A DNA stretch of 64,000 bases from Epsilonproteobacteria bacterium tcs-49. GTDB lineage: Bacteria > Campylobacterota > Campylobacteria > Campylobacterales > Sulfurovaceae. The notes under the pieces were generated by a model. That model ran no database searches. It saw only the letters and a program-made list of their open reading frames with translations, and was not told where the DNA came from. Position 1 is the stretch's first letter. Every line of letters starts with the position of its first letter. A program made the translations under genes and the position numbers. The stretch spans positions 33,164 to 97,163 of the forward strand of contig LLYS01000009.1 in assembly GCA_002049495.1 (NCBI GenBank), given 5' to 3'. Below are positions 8,124 through 17,096 of this stretch, in pieces.

Positions 8124-9211
8124 TCCAACCCCTTTTTTGATTTTTTGAGAACGAGGATAAAAAAGAGAGATCCGATAAGCAGCATGCCCGCCATGTTGGT
8201 CCAAAAGATTTGGTAAATGTCTCCTGCGAGAAAAAGGGTTTGCAGCGATTCGACGAAGTAGCGCGCGGGAACGAGGTAGGTAAGCGTTTGCAGCCACGGG
8301 GGCATATTCTCGATTTCAAAAAGAAATCCCGAAAGTAAAAAAGCGGGCAGAAAGCCGGTGATGATCGCCGCCTGCGCGGCGACGAACTGGTTTTTCGCCA
8401 GGGTCGAGATCAAAAGACCGATACTCAAAGCGGGGAAGAGATAGAGTGCGCTTAACAGAAGAAGCATTGAAAAACTTCCCTCAAAGGGGATTTTATACCA
8501 AAAGTACGCCACGGCAAAACACAGCAGCATCGAACCCATCCCCAGGATAAAATAGGGGATCAACTTGCCGATAACGATCTCTACCATCGACGCGGGAGTA
8601 GCCATGAGCGCTTCCATGGTTCCGCGTTCCCACTCCCTGGCGATCACCAGCGCCGTCAGCAGCGTACCGATAAGCGTCATCACCACCGCGATGGATCCGG
8701 GCAGCAGAAAGTATCGGCTGGAAAGGGGAGGGTTGTAGCGATAGCGCGGGATACTTTGCAGTGCCCTTTGCGAATCGATGCCCAGAGAATGTGCCCATTG
8801 CGAAACGACGCCTCGGGCGTAGTTTTGTACCAAGCCTGCCGTATTGGGTTCGGTGCCGTCGGTAAGGATCTGTATCTTAAAGCGGCCGTTTTTGCCGAAA
8901 TCCTCCCCCAAAGCGATGACCGCACGCAGGGATCCTCGCTGTATCTGCCCTATCAGCGCGCGCTTGTCCTTGGAGCGGGTGACGCTGAAAAAGGGGGAAC
9001 CCTCAAAGGAGGAGAGCAGCATCTGTGAAGATTGGTTCTGTGCAGCAGAAACGATTCCCACGGGAAGCTTTTTCGCATCCAGCGAAACGGCGTAGCCCAT
9101 GAGAAAAAGCAGCAGCAGCGGTAGAATAAAAGCGATCAAAATGGCGCTGGGGTCGCGGATGATCTGCAGCATCTCCTTGCGCAGCAGCGCTTTGAGCCGG
9201 TTAATGTTCAT
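8120..9211 (-). CDS. ABC-2 type exporter permease (YbhS-like)
   Basis: 363 aa, paralogous to the next permease. An N-terminal membrane helix (about 25-43) is followed by an extracytoplasmic domain and five C-terminal helices; the family signature GTMEALMATP and the C-terminal MPPWLQTLTYLVPARYFVESL are present. The start overlaps the end of the double-ATPase gene by 11 bases. It probably forms a heterodimeric channel with the downstream permease. Confidence 0.9.
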   Translation of the reverse strand: MNINRLKALLRKEMLQIIRDPSAILIAFILPLLLLFLMGYAVSLDAKKLPVGIVSAAQNQSSQMLLSSFEGSPFFSVTRSKDKRALIGQIQRGSLRAVIALGEDFGKNGRFKIQILTDGTEPNTAGLVQNYARGVVSQWAHSLGIDSQRALQSIPRYRYNPPLSSRYFLLPGSIAVVMTLIGTLLTALVIAREWERGTMEALMATPASMVEIVIGKLIPYFILGMGSMLLCFAVAYFWYKIPFEGSFSMLLLLSALYLFPALSIGLLISTLAKNQFVAAQAAIITGFLPAFLLSGFLFEIENMPPWLQTLTYLVPARYFVESLQTLFLAGDIYQIFWTNMAGMLLIGSLFFILVLKKSKKGLE

Positions 9212-10913
9212 GGGAGTGTTCCCTGTCGTAATCTTTGATAAGATCGATAAACGCCTCCTCCATCGAAGTAGCGTTTTTTGCCTGTTTCTTCAACCTTTCG
9301 GGGCTGCCCGTAGCGATCGCTTTGCCTTTGTAGATGAGCATGATCTTATCGCAATATTCAGCCTCTTCCATAAAGTGGGTCGTAACCATAATCGAGATCC
9401 CCTTTTTGACCATGGCGTTGATATGGGTCCAAAACTCTTTGCGCGTCAGGGGGTCGACTCCGGAGGTGGGCTCATCCAAAAACAGTACCTTGGGTTCGTG
9501 CATCACCGAACACGCCAGCGCCAATCGCTGCTTCAACCCCAGCGGCAGGGTCTCCGCAGGCGAGTGGAGATATTCTTGCAACTCGAAGGTTTCTACCATC
9601 TGCTCGATACGTTGTTTACGCCGCTTGCCTTTTAGCCCGTATACACCGGAGAAAAACTCCAGATTGTCCCGGACGCTGAGGTTGCCGTAGAGGGAGAACT
9701 TTTGCGCCATATAGCCGATATTGCCGCGTACCTGTGCCCCCGAAGAGTAGAGGTCTTCGCCCAAAACACGCGCACTGCCCTTCGTCGGTACCAGCAGTCC
9801 GCACAGCATCTTGAAAGTGGTGGATTTTCCCGCGCCGTTGGGGCCTAAAAAGCCGAAGATTTCCCCCTGGGAGATATGAAAATCCACCTTGTCGGTAGCG
9901 GTAAAATCCCCGAAGCGCTTGGTCAGTCCCCGCGCGCTGATCACTTCCGTGTCGATGGGGCTTTGCGGGGTGATCAAATCGCTCAAGACGGAGCGGGGAG
10001 GGGGCTTTTTATCCAAAATATTCATAAACGCATCTTCAAACTCCGGTTTTGTGCCGTGGCAGGAGATGTTGCCGCCAAGTTCGGGCAGCAACTTTTTGGG
10101 GAGGGTTTTTCCCGGGCGCAGCAAAAGCCGCAACTGCTCCCCCCGAAGCGTCGCATCGAGCATAGCTTCCTGTGCAAGTACCTTTTCCAACGCATCGCGC
10201 CTGTTGTCAAAATCGCCGCTTAGGGTGTAAACGCGCTCCTCAAGGTTGGCTTTTGCTTTTTGGGGAGATCCCCGGTAGAGGGCTTTGCCCCCGCTGAGCA
10301 AAAGCACCTCCTGGCACCTATCCGCTTCCTCCAGGTAGGAGGTGCTCCATACAACGGCCACCTGCTCATCCACCAGCGCTTCGACCATTTTCCACAACTC
10401 TTTTCTGGAGATGGGATCGACTCCGACTCCCGGTTCGTCCAGTAGCAGCAATTTGGGTTTTTTGATCAGGGCGCAGGCCAAACCGAGCTTTTGTTTCATC
10501 CCCCCGGAAAGGGCTTTTGCCGTCCTGTCCTGAAAGGGGTCCAGGGAGGTAAAGTGCAGTAGGCGCTCTATGCGCTCCCCGGGGGTGTCGACGCTTTGCA
10601 AACGGGCATAAAGCGTCAAGTTTTCCAAAACGCTGAGATCTTCGTACAGACCGAACTTTTGGGGCATATAACCGATATTTTGCAACAGTTCACTGCTATT
10701 GTCGGGCATGGGGCGGCCAAGGACTTCCAATACTCCGCCGCTGGGGCGCAGCAACCCCGCCATCAGGCGCAAAAGGGTGGTCTTGCCCGCCCCGTCGGGT
10801 CCCAAAAGTCCGGTGATAGCTCCGCTTTGAACCGAAAAGTTCAACGCATCGACGGCATCGTGTTTTGCCCCCTTGAAGCGCTTACTCAGATCGGTGGCTT
10901 TAACCGCGGGCAT
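9201..10913 (-). CDS. Double ABC ATPase (YbhF-like tandem nucleotide-binding protein)
   Basis: 570 aa carrying two fused nucleotide-binding domains. The first has Walker A GPDGAGKTTLL (near residue 37), signature LSGGM and Walker B LLLLDEPGVGVDP. The second has GPNGAGKSTTF, an unusual signature LPLGLKQR and VLFLDEPTSGVDP. Fused pairs of this kind power YbhFSR/YhiH-type exporters. The C-terminus ends in a short His-rich tail (REHSHEH) that could bind metal. It follows the membrane fusion gene by three bases and overlaps the permease gene, so it lies inside one operon. Confidence 0.93.
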   Translation of the reverse strand: MPAVKATDLSKRFKGAKHDAVDALNFSVQSGAITGLLGPDGAGKTTLLRLMAGLLRPSGGVLEVLGRPMPDNSSELLQNIGYMPQKFGLYEDLSVLENLTLYARLQSVDTPGERIERLLHFTSLDPFQDRTAKALSGGMKQKLGLACALIKKPKLLLLDEPGVGVDPISRKELWKMVEALVDEQVAVVWSTSYLEEADRCQEVLLLSGGKALYRGSPQKAKANLEERVYTLSGDFDNRRDALEKVLAQEAMLDATLRGEQLRLLLRPGKTLPKKLLPELGGNISCHGTKPEFEDAFMNILDKKPPPRSVLSDLITPQSPIDTEVISARGLTKRFGDFTATDKVDFHISQGEIFGFLGPNGAGKSTTFKMLCGLLVPTKGSARVLGEDLYSSGAQVRGNIGYMAQKFSLYGNLSVRDNLEFFSGVYGLKGKRRKQRIEQMVETFELQEYLHSPAETLPLGLKQRLALACSVMHEPKVLFLDEPTSGVDPLTRKEFWTHINAMVKKGISIMVTTHFMEEAEYCDKIMLIYKGKAIATGSPERLKKQAKNATSMEEAFIDLIKDYDREHSHEH

Positions 10914-10916
10914 CTT

Positions 10917-11894
10917 TTAAGGACTTTTCGGGGTGACGGTGACGGGCATCCCCTGTCGGAGGTGTTCGTCCGGGTCCCGGACAAGCAGGCGGAAACGAAA
11001 GACCAGATCGGTGCGCAGCTGTCTGGTTTCGATATTTTTGGGGGTGAACTCCGCGACGGGGGAGATAAAACCCACCGTACCGTGGTATGGGGCTTGCCTG
11101 CCGTCGGTGTGGATAAGCATCTCCATCCCCGGCTTGATACTTCCCAGGTCCCTCTCATCCACGTACGCCCGTATCCAAAACTCATCCTCTTTGGCAATTT
11201 CCAAAACGCTTTCCCCCGGGTTGGCCACGGAACCGGGTTCCTTGTAGCGCGAAAGGATGACCCCCGCTACCGGAGAGGTAAGCACCCTGTCTTCAATATC
11301 TTGCAAAAGCTGTTTTCTTTGCGCTTGCAGTGCGGCGAGGTTGGCTTTTTCCATACGGATATCTTCGGTGCGGTAACCCTTTTTTTGCAATCGGTAAAGC
11401 GCTTGGGCTTTGGCTTTGAGCGCTTTGGCACGCTGCAGCTCGAGCTTGGCGTTGGTAAAGCGCTGTTCGGAGGTAGCATCCGTTTGGTATAGGGCCCGCT
11501 GCCGCCGGTACTCATCCTCCGCTTTTGCGGCCTGGGCGGCGGCTTCCTGCCACGAAGCTTCGGCCTGAGCTATCTCTTCGTCCCGAAAGCCGTTTGTCAA
11601 CTTCGATACATAACTTTTCTGCGCTTCTATGCGGGCGTCAAGCTCTTCCAGGGCCGCGATGAGTTTCTTGTGCTCCATAAAAACGAGTTCTTCCCCCGCT
11701 TTGACCCGCTCTCCCTCATCTTTTGTTATACGTTCAAGTTTACCCATGGTTTGAAACCCCAGGGTGAGGGTGCGGGTATCGACGTTGCCGTGGTAAGTGA
11801 CGGTGCCGTTGCTTTTTGTCTGTGTGTCGTAGAGTTTCCAGCCGCCCAGCGCAGCGGCGACAAGGAGAAAAAGAGGTAGGAGTTTGGATTTCAT
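10917..11894 (-). CDS. HlyD-family membrane fusion protein of the ABC exporter (YbhG-like)
   Basis: 325 aa. An N-terminal signal anchor (about 5-20), a biotinyl-lipoyl-like half motif (GKLERITKDEGERVKAGEEL), a helical hairpin of about 100 residues rich in Ala, Glu and Lys, the second lipoyl half (TSPVAGVILSRYKEPGS) and a C-terminal beta domain match periplasmic adaptors. It is the first gene of the four-gene exporter operon in the order YbhG-F-S-R. It would link the inner-membrane ABC channel to an outer-membrane factor, which is not in the window. Confidence 0.92.
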   Translation of the reverse strand: MKSKLLPLFLLVAAALGGWKLYDTQTKSNGTVTYHGNVDTRTLTLGFQTMGKLERITKDEGERVKAGEELVFMEHKKLIAALEELDARIEAQKSYVSKLTNGFRDEEIAQAEASWQEAAAQAAKAEDEYRRQRALYQTDATSEQRFTNAKLELQRAKALKAKAQALYRLQKKGYRTEDIRMEKANLAALQAQRKQLLQDIEDRVLTSPVAGVILSRYKEPGSVANPGESVLEIAKEDEFWIRAYVDERDLGSIKPGMEMLIHTDGRQAPYHGTVGFISPVAEFTPKNIETRQLRTDLVFRFRLLVRDPDEHLRQGMPVTVTPKSP

Positions 11895-11986
11895 ACACGC
11901 CCTTTTTAACGCTTTTTCCTTATCATACCATACTTCATATAAACGCTGTGTTTAAAGGAGCGACGGCGTTGTCTGTCGCCGGGGAG

Positions 11987-12877
11987 TTAGGTGAGGATAT
12001 CCCTGGCCAAAGCGAAGTTGTTTGCCGCCATGAGGTGCGCTTTGCCGTGGCTTCGCATCACGGTATCAAAGATCTCTTTGCTCAGTTCAAAGCCCGTTTG
12101 GTACTCGTCGCTGCTGTTTTCGAGCCTTTGAAGCCAGAACTCGGGAATGTTTGCCCCGGGGACCCTCTTATCAAGAAAGTTCGCCGTTTTGAATTTGACG
12201 ACGGGGAAGGTGCCGATGACCAGCTGGGCGTCTTTGTTCTCCGTCTGGGCTTTGGCTTCTTCAAAGATTGCTTGCAGCGGGGCGATCTGCGCCGCGTCGA
12301 AGATGGGCTGGGTGACGATAGCGACGGTGCCGCCTTTTAACTTCTTGACCATCTTTTTACGCAGGGCGTCGGGCTTGTCTACGTTGGAACCGCTGACGGT
12401 AAAGGGATAGATCGGTTTGGGCGCGACCTTAAGCTGCTTTTGCGCCAGGTCGGTACCGCTGTTGAGATAGCGGATGATTTCAAGCAGCTTTGTCGAATCC
12501 CCCTCCAAAACCGCTTTGGGGTTTGGCTGGTCGCTGATCTTGACGCTGTCGCCCGTGATCGCCAAAATGGCGCGCACGTCAAACTCATTGGCCCCGAGCA
12601 GATCCGATTGCAGCGCGATGATGTTGCGGTCGCGCATGGTCATGGTGGCGATGGCGGGTTTGGCAAAGTGCTGCTGCAGCCTGATTGCGGCCATGATGGA
12701 GTTAAGCTTCATCTTTGAAAGGGGACTGTCGGTGGTGGTAAAGCCGTCGACGAGTTTGTCAAGGCCCAGGTTTTTGACGTTTTCGATGATATCGCCGCAC
12801 GTGGCGGAGTGTCCGGGAGTGGTTTCTAGCGTGATAAAGGTATCGTTTTGAAGTTTGTTTATAAATTGCGTAAACAT
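11987..12877 (-). CDS. metF: Methylenetetrahydrofolate reductase (MetF-like, short form)
   Basis: 296 aa with the MTHFR barrel pattern: TFITLETTPGHSA at the first strand, DGFTTTDSP, ATMTMRDRN (equivalent to the folate-binding T.RD.N), ILAITGDS, and VAIVTQPIFDA late in the barrel. It would reduce 5,10-methylene-THF to 5-methyl-THF for methionine synthesis. The start at ATG 12875-12877 is set by AGGAA five bases upstream; the frame stays open further upstream through the structured element at 12907-12983, which should be untranslated leader. It is divergent from serB. Confidence 0.85.
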   Translation of the reverse strand: MFTQFINKLQNDTFITLETTPGHSATCGDIIENVKNLGLDKLVDGFTTTDSPLSKMKLNSIMAAIRLQQHFAKPAIATMTMRDRNIIALQSDLLGANEFDVRAILAITGDSVKISDQPNPKAVLEGDSTKLLEIIRYLNSGTDLAQKQLKVAPKPIYPFTVSGSNVDKPDALRKKMVKKLKGGTVAIVTQPIFDAAQIAPLQAIFEEAKAQTENKDAQLVIGTFPVVKFKTANFLDKRVPGANIPEFWLQRLENSSDEYQTGFELSKEIFDTVMRSHGKAHLMAANNFALARDILT

Positions 12878-12906
12878 GAAATTCCTGCATCTGTATTTAT
12901 GGTTAT

Positions 12907-12983
12907 AGTTTTTGATAAACTCTGTTGTGAGGCTCAGACCGTAAGGGAGGATTTGCCCTCTAAAATAGAGCTTATCAAAAACT
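12907..12983 (-). ncRNA. Structured repeat element, copy A, in the metF leader
   Basis: Arms 12907-12923 and 12967-12983 form a 17-position stem (AGTTTTTGATAA / TTATCAAAAACT plus CTCT/AGAG, one G.U if read on the minus strand). The 43-base loop is nearly identical to that of copy B at 55131-55204 (shared GTGAGGCTCAGACCGTA, GGGAGGATTTG and CCTC), while the stem sequence differs completely. Within the loop GAGGG/UCCUC can pair on the minus strand. It ends 29 bases before the metF ATG. No known RNA family was recognised. Strand is inferred from the downstream gene. Confidence 0.6.
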
Positions 12984-13099
12984 CTTGATATAGTCATATA
13001 ATTATACCGTATAGTAGCAAAAAAACAGCGCCATCTTTTTTACAGCCGCCCCCATAAAGCATTTTTTGGTATCATTACGCAAAAAAATATGGAGAGTAT

Positions 13100-13732
13100 A
13101 TGGCACGGAAACTGGCTGTTTTTGATTTTGATTCGACGTTGATGGATGGGGAAACTATCGATTATCTCGCCGATTCACTGGGGTTGAAAAAGCAGGTGGC
13201 GCAAATCACCGAGCGCGCTATGGAAGGGGAGATCGATTTTTTCGAAAGCCTGCAGGAGCGCGTAGGGTTTTTAAAGGGGCTTGAAGCGAAAAAGGTGGAC
13301 AGTATCTGCCAAAATCTGCCCTATATGCCCGGAGCAAAAGAAACGATCGAAGAGTTAAAAACCGCCGGCTATACGGTGGTATGCTTTAGCGGCGGGTTTA
13401 GAAACGCTACGGGCCACGCCAAAAAAATTCTGGGCTTTGACAGCGACTTTTCCAATATCCTGCACGCCAAAGAGGGCGTGCTGACCGGTCTTGTGGGCGG
13501 GGATATGATGTTTGATTTCAGCAAGGGCGATATGCTGCTGCGGCTGCAGGCGCTGCTGGGGATCGACAGGGAGCGTACCATGGTCGTCGGCGACGGAGCC
13601 AACGACAAAAGTATGTTTGCCCACGCTAAGACGCGGGTGGCGTTTTGCGCCAAACCGGTGCTCAAAGAGGCGGCGAACATCATCGTCGACAGCAAAGATT
13701 TGACCCAGGTGCTGGAAAAAATTGACCTGTAA
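13100..13732 (+). CDS. serB: Phosphoserine phosphatase (HAD family)
   Basis: SerB removes phosphate from phosphoserine, the last step of serine synthesis. 210 aa. HAD motif I is FDFDSTLMDGETID with the nucleophile Asp and Asp+2, motif II is CFSGGF, and the C-terminal VVGDGANDKSMF is motif III/IV. This is the short SerB form without an N-terminal ACT-like domain. GGAGAG precedes the ATG. The end overlaps the ABC exporter start by 11 bases. Confidence 0.92.
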   Translation: MARKLAVFDFDSTLMDGETIDYLADSLGLKKQVAQITERAMEGEIDFFESLQERVGFLKGLEAKKVDSICQNLPYMPGAKETIEELKTAGYTVVCFSGGFRNATGHAKKILGFDSDFSNILHAKEGVLTGLVGGDMMFDFSKGDMLLRLQALLGIDRERTMVVGDGANDKSMFAHAKTRVAFCAKPVLKEAANIIVDSKDLTQVLEKIDL

Positions 13733-15437
13733 ACTCAAACATATCCTCTCGGAGCTCAAATGCTATAAAAAAAGGTTGGTAACGGGCAACCTCGTCGCCG
13801 TTTTGGCGGTGGTGATCAGCGTACCCATCCCCCTTTTGGTTCCCGTATTGGTTGATGAGGTGCTGCTAAACAAAGAAAAAAAACTCACCGCTTTTATCGA
13901 CCACTTCGTCTCGGTCGATATCGTGGGGTATGTTTTTATCATTTTGTTTCTGGCGGTGTTTTTGCGGGGACTGAACTTTGCGCTGAACTCCTTGCAGACC
14001 AAAATCTTTACCGAAATCTCCAAAGATATCACCTATAAACTGCGCTTAAAAGCGATCGCGCATCTTAAAACGCTTTCTATCAAAGAGTATGAGTTGAGCA
14101 AAAGCGGGGCGATGGTGTCCAAACTCGTAGTCGATATCGATACCATCGACGAATTTATCAGCTCCTCGGTGAGCAAATTCATCATCTCGGCGCTGACGAT
14201 TGTGGGTATCGGGATCGTTTTAGTCTGGATCCACTGGCAGCTGGCGCTGTTTATCATGTTTTTAAATCCGGCGGTGATCTACTTTACCAGGCGTCTGGCG
14301 CGCAACGTGGCCAAGCTCAAAGCCAAAGAGAACAAAGCCACGGAGGTTTTTCAAGCCTCGCTGGGCGAAACGCTGGATCTGTTTATCCAGATAAAAGCGT
14401 CCAACAAGGAAAACTTCTTTTTTAAAAACGTCAATGAAGACGCCAAACGCATCAAGCAAAACGCCGTGAAATTTGGCTACAAAAGCGATCTGGCCGAGCG
14501 CTTTTCCCAGCTGCTTTTTCTCTCGGGTTATGAACTTTTCCGCGCGGTAAGTATCCTGGCCGTGGCCTATTCGGACCTGAGCGTGGGGCTGATGCTGGCG
14601 ATCTTTGGCTACCTGTGGTTTATGATGCCGCCCATTCAAAATATCCTCTCCATCCAGTACGCTTACCACAACGCAAAAGCCGCCTGCGACCGGGTCAACG
14701 AACTTTTTGCCATGCAGCGCGAACCCCACTACACCCCGCGCAACGATCCCTTTGCCGATCCAAAGGGGGTGGCCGTAGAGACGAAGGGACTTGATTTTAG
14801 CTACCTGCCGGGTAAAAAGAGTTTAGACGGGGTGGATTTTAGCGTCAAAGCCAAAGAGAAAGTGGCGATCATCGGCGCCAGCGGCAGCGGCAAGACCACG
14901 CTCGCAAGCATTCTCGTAGGATTTTATCCCACGCCCGCCGGCAGACTGTTTTACAACGGGGTCGATATCCACGAAATCGGATATGAAAGGGTGCGGGAGC
15001 ATGTACATATGGTGCTGCAAAGTCCAAAACTCTTTAACGATACGATCCGCTTTAACATCACCCTGGGCAAAGAGGTAAGCGAGCAAAAACTTTACGAAGC
15101 GCTGGAGATCGCGCAGATCAAAGAGGTGGTGTCGAATCTGGAAAAGGGGCTTGATACCCTCGTGGGCAAAGACGGCATCAAGCTCAGCGGCGGCCAGCGC
15201 CAGCGCATCGCTATCGCGCGCATGGTGCTCAGCGATCCCAAAGTGGTGATTTTGGATGAATCCACCTCCGCGCTGGATATCCACACCGAATACCGGCTTT
15301 ATCACAGCCTTGAAGAGTTTTTGAAAGACAAAACGGTGATCGTCATCGCCCACCGCCTCTCAACGGTAGAAAAAGTGGATAAGGTGTACCTTCTGGAGGA
15401 GGGAAAATTGTTGATTTCGGTAACGCACGGGAAATAA
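13722..15437 (+). CDS. ABC exporter with fused membrane and ATPase domains (MsbA-like half transporter)
   Basis: 571 aa. Six predicted membrane helices lie in residues 15-300 and the ATPase in the last 230. Motifs are Walker A GASGSGKTTL, Q-loop VLQSPKLF, signature LSGGQRQRIAIAR, Walker B VVILDESTSALD and switch AHRLST. The frame starts at TTG 13722 inside the end of serB, with GGAA a few bases before it; no ATG candidate comes before the first helix. It acts as a homodimer in the inner membrane if like MsbA; the substrate (lipid, peptide or drug) cannot be told. Confidence 0.87.
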   Translation: MTCKLKHILSELKCYKKRLVTGNLVAVLAVVISVPIPLLVPVLVDEVLLNKEKKLTAFIDHFVSVDIVGYVFIILFLAVFLRGLNFALNSLQTKIFTEISKDITYKLRLKAIAHLKTLSIKEYELSKSGAMVSKLVVDIDTIDEFISSSVSKFIISALTIVGIGIVLVWIHWQLALFIMFLNPAVIYFTRRLARNVAKLKAKENKATEVFQASLGETLDLFIQIKASNKENFFFKNVNEDAKRIKQNAVKFGYKSDLAERFSQLLFLSGYELFRAVSILAVAYSDLSVGLMLAIFGYLWFMMPPIQNILSIQYAYHNAKAACDRVNELFAMQREPHYTPRNDPFADPKGVAVETKGLDFSYLPGKKSLDGVDFSVKAKEKVAIIGASGSGKTTLASILVGFYPTPAGRLFYNGVDIHEIGYERVREHVHMVLQSPKLFNDTIRFNITLGKEVSEQKLYEALEIAQIKEVVSNLEKGLDTLVGKDGIKLSGGQRQRIAIARMVLSDPKVVILDESTSALDIHTEYRLYHSLEEFLKDKTVIVIAHRLSTVEKVDKVYLLEEGKLLISVTHGK

Positions 15438-15530
15438 TTTCAAAATACGAATCTAATTAAGAGTAATTTTATCTTAAATAGTTTACAATGGTGATGTTCA
15501 TGAAGAAAACACAATATCAAGGATATAAAA

Positions 15531-16052
15531 ATGGCAACAGTTACTCTCAAAGGTAATGAAGTAAACTTGGCAGGAAACGAAGTAAACGTCGGAGATAAAG
15601 CTCCTGAAGTAACGGTAGTAAACAGCGAAGGACTTGCGGACAAAGTCGTCGGCGGTGCGCAGGACAAAACGCAGCTTATCGTTGTGGTTCCTTCACTTGA
15701 CACGCCCGTATGTGCGGCCGAGACAAGAAAGTTCAACGAAGAAGCGGCTTCCATCGAGGGTGTGGATACTACGGTCGTATCTATGGACCTTCCCTTCGCG
15801 GCAAGCAGATTCTGTAGCGCGGAAGGCATCGAAAACCTAACCGTAGCAAGTGATTTTAGAAACAAAGATTTCGCAAACGCATACGGCGTATTGGTAGCTG
15901 ACGGGGCATTGGCAGGTGTTACCTGTAGAGCTATCTTCGTGGTAGATACATGCGGAAAAGTAACATATAAGCAGCTCGTTCCCGAAATCACGGCGGAGCC
16001 TGATTACGAGGAAGCACTTGAAGCTGCAAAAGCGGCGAAAAAGAGCTGCTAA
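15531..16052 (+). CDS. tpx: Thiol peroxidase Tpx
   Basis: An atypical 2-Cys peroxiredoxin that reduces hydroperoxides with thioredoxin. 173 aa. The peroxidatic Cys61 lies in PSLDTPVC with the conserved Thr58, and the resolving Cys95 in ASRFCSAEGIENL. Extra cysteines at the VTCRA and VDTCGK positions and a C-terminal KKSC are beyond the usual pair. AAGGATATAAAAATG is a good ribosome site and TACAAT (15484-15489) a likely -10. A monocistronic unit closed by the hairpin at 16092-16115. Confidence 0.96.
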   Translation: MATVTLKGNEVNLAGNEVNVGDKAPEVTVVNSEGLADKVVGGAQDKTQLIVVVPSLDTPVCAAETRKFNEEAASIEGVDTTVVSMDLPFAASRFCSAEGIENLTVASDFRNKDFANAYGVLVADGALAGVTCRAIFVVDTCGKVTYKQLVPEITAEPDYEEALEAAKAAKKSC

Positions 16053-16091
16053 GCACTTTTACATTCTCTCCTTACAATGAAATTATAAAGC

Positions 16092-16115
16092 GGATCGAAG
16101 ATACCCCTTCGATCC
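16092..16115 (+). terminator. Hairpin after tpx, probable terminator
   Basis: GGATCGAAG (16092-16100) pairs perfectly with CTTCGATCC (16107-16115) across a six-base loop. Only a short run of T (ATTTT, 16121-16125) follows, so its efficiency is uncertain. Confidence 0.6.
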
Positions 16116-16158
16116 CGCACATTTTCCCTTCAACACTTTTTTTTTATAACATTTATAC

Positions 16159-16164
16159 TATAAT
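16159..16164 (+). promoter_or_regulatory. -10 box of the uppP promoter
   Basis: A consensus TATAAT lies 28 bases before the uppP ATG, in the only AT-rich stretch between the tpx hairpin and uppP. Confidence 0.5.
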
Positions 16165-16192
16165 CGTTTCATCTAAGAAGATATGGATATCT

Positions 16193-16987
16193 ATGGACAT
16201 TTTGCAAATTTTTGTACTTTCCATCATACAGGGATTGACGGAGTTTCTGCCCATCTCCTCCTCGGGGCATCTGGTACTGGTGCCGGTAGTTTTTGGTTGG
16301 AAGGATCAGGGACTGGTTTACGACGTGGCGGTACACGTGGGGACGCTGCTGGCGGTAATATGGTACTTTAAAGCCGAGTTGGCGGTGATTTTGAAAGATT
16401 TTTTCGCCTCGTTGCACCATCGTAGATTGATCGGCGAGAGCAACATCGCCTGGGCGGTGGGCTTTGCCACGATTCCCGCGGGATTGGTCGGCTTACTGCT
16501 GGGGGATTGGATCGAGCAGCATCTGCGTTCGACCTTTGTTATCGCCACGACGACGGTGGTCTTTGGTATCCTGCTGTGGCACGCAGATCGCTCCCCCGGG
16601 GTACGCGATGAGAAAAAGATCACCATCAAGCAAGCACTACTTATCGGTATGGCGCAGGCACTGGCACTGATCCCGGGGACGTCGCGTTCGGGGATCACCA
16701 TCACCGCCGCGCTTTTGCTTGGTTACAGCCGCACCGCCGCGGCGCGCTTTTCGTTTTTGATGAGTATCCCCGTGATCTTTTTAGCCGGCGGTCTTAAAAC
16801 CGTGGAGCTTGCCCAAAGCGGCGGCAGTGTGGAGTGGGGCGGTTTGCTGCTGGCGGTGGCTTTTTCCTTTATGAGCGCCTATGCGTGCATCTATCTGTTT
16901 TTAAAGATGCTGCAGCGCTTTAGTATGATGCCTTTTGTCCTGTATCGCTTGCTTTTGGGAGCGGTTTTGTTTAGTCTTTATGTGTAG
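16193..16987 (+). CDS. uppP: Undecaprenyl-diphosphatase UppP (BacA)
   Basis: An inner-membrane enzyme that dephosphorylates undecaprenyl diphosphate to recycle the lipid carrier for peptidoglycan and other glycans. 264 aa with seven to eight membrane segments. Both family signatures are clear: QGLTEFLPISSSGHLVL near the start (catalytic Glu and Ser) and ALIPGTSRSGITI in the middle (catalytic Arg). Standard length. It has its own promoter and no operon partner. Confidence 0.97.
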   Translation: MDILQIFVLSIIQGLTEFLPISSSGHLVLVPVVFGWKDQGLVYDVAVHVGTLLAVIWYFKAELAVILKDFFASLHHRRLIGESNIAWAVGFATIPAGLVGLLLGDWIEQHLRSTFVIATTTVVFGILLWHADRSPGVRDEKKITIKQALLIGMAQALALIPGTSRSGITITAALLLGYSRTAAARFSFLMSIPVIFLAGGLKTVELAQSGGSVEWGGLLLAVAFSFMSAYACIYLFLKMLQRFSMMPFVLYRLLLGAVLFSLYV

Positions 16988-17096
16988 CAAATAGTTACAG
17001 TGTGAAAAATAGTATGTTTCGCAACGTTACAATTCTTTCTTATAAGCTGCATATTTGCTAAAATAATAAAAAATATAAAACAACTTACAAAGGAAA

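Noticed and set aside
12907..12983. Element A/B as transposon end or integron attC site
   Set aside because: No transposase or integrase lies nearby, the stems differ between copies (terminal repeats would match) and no core-site sequence was recognised.
12878..12997. N-terminal extension of MetF into the structured element
   Set aside because: AGGAA before ATG 12877 marks the start; the upstream frame is open only because of the element's sequence, as also at copy B.
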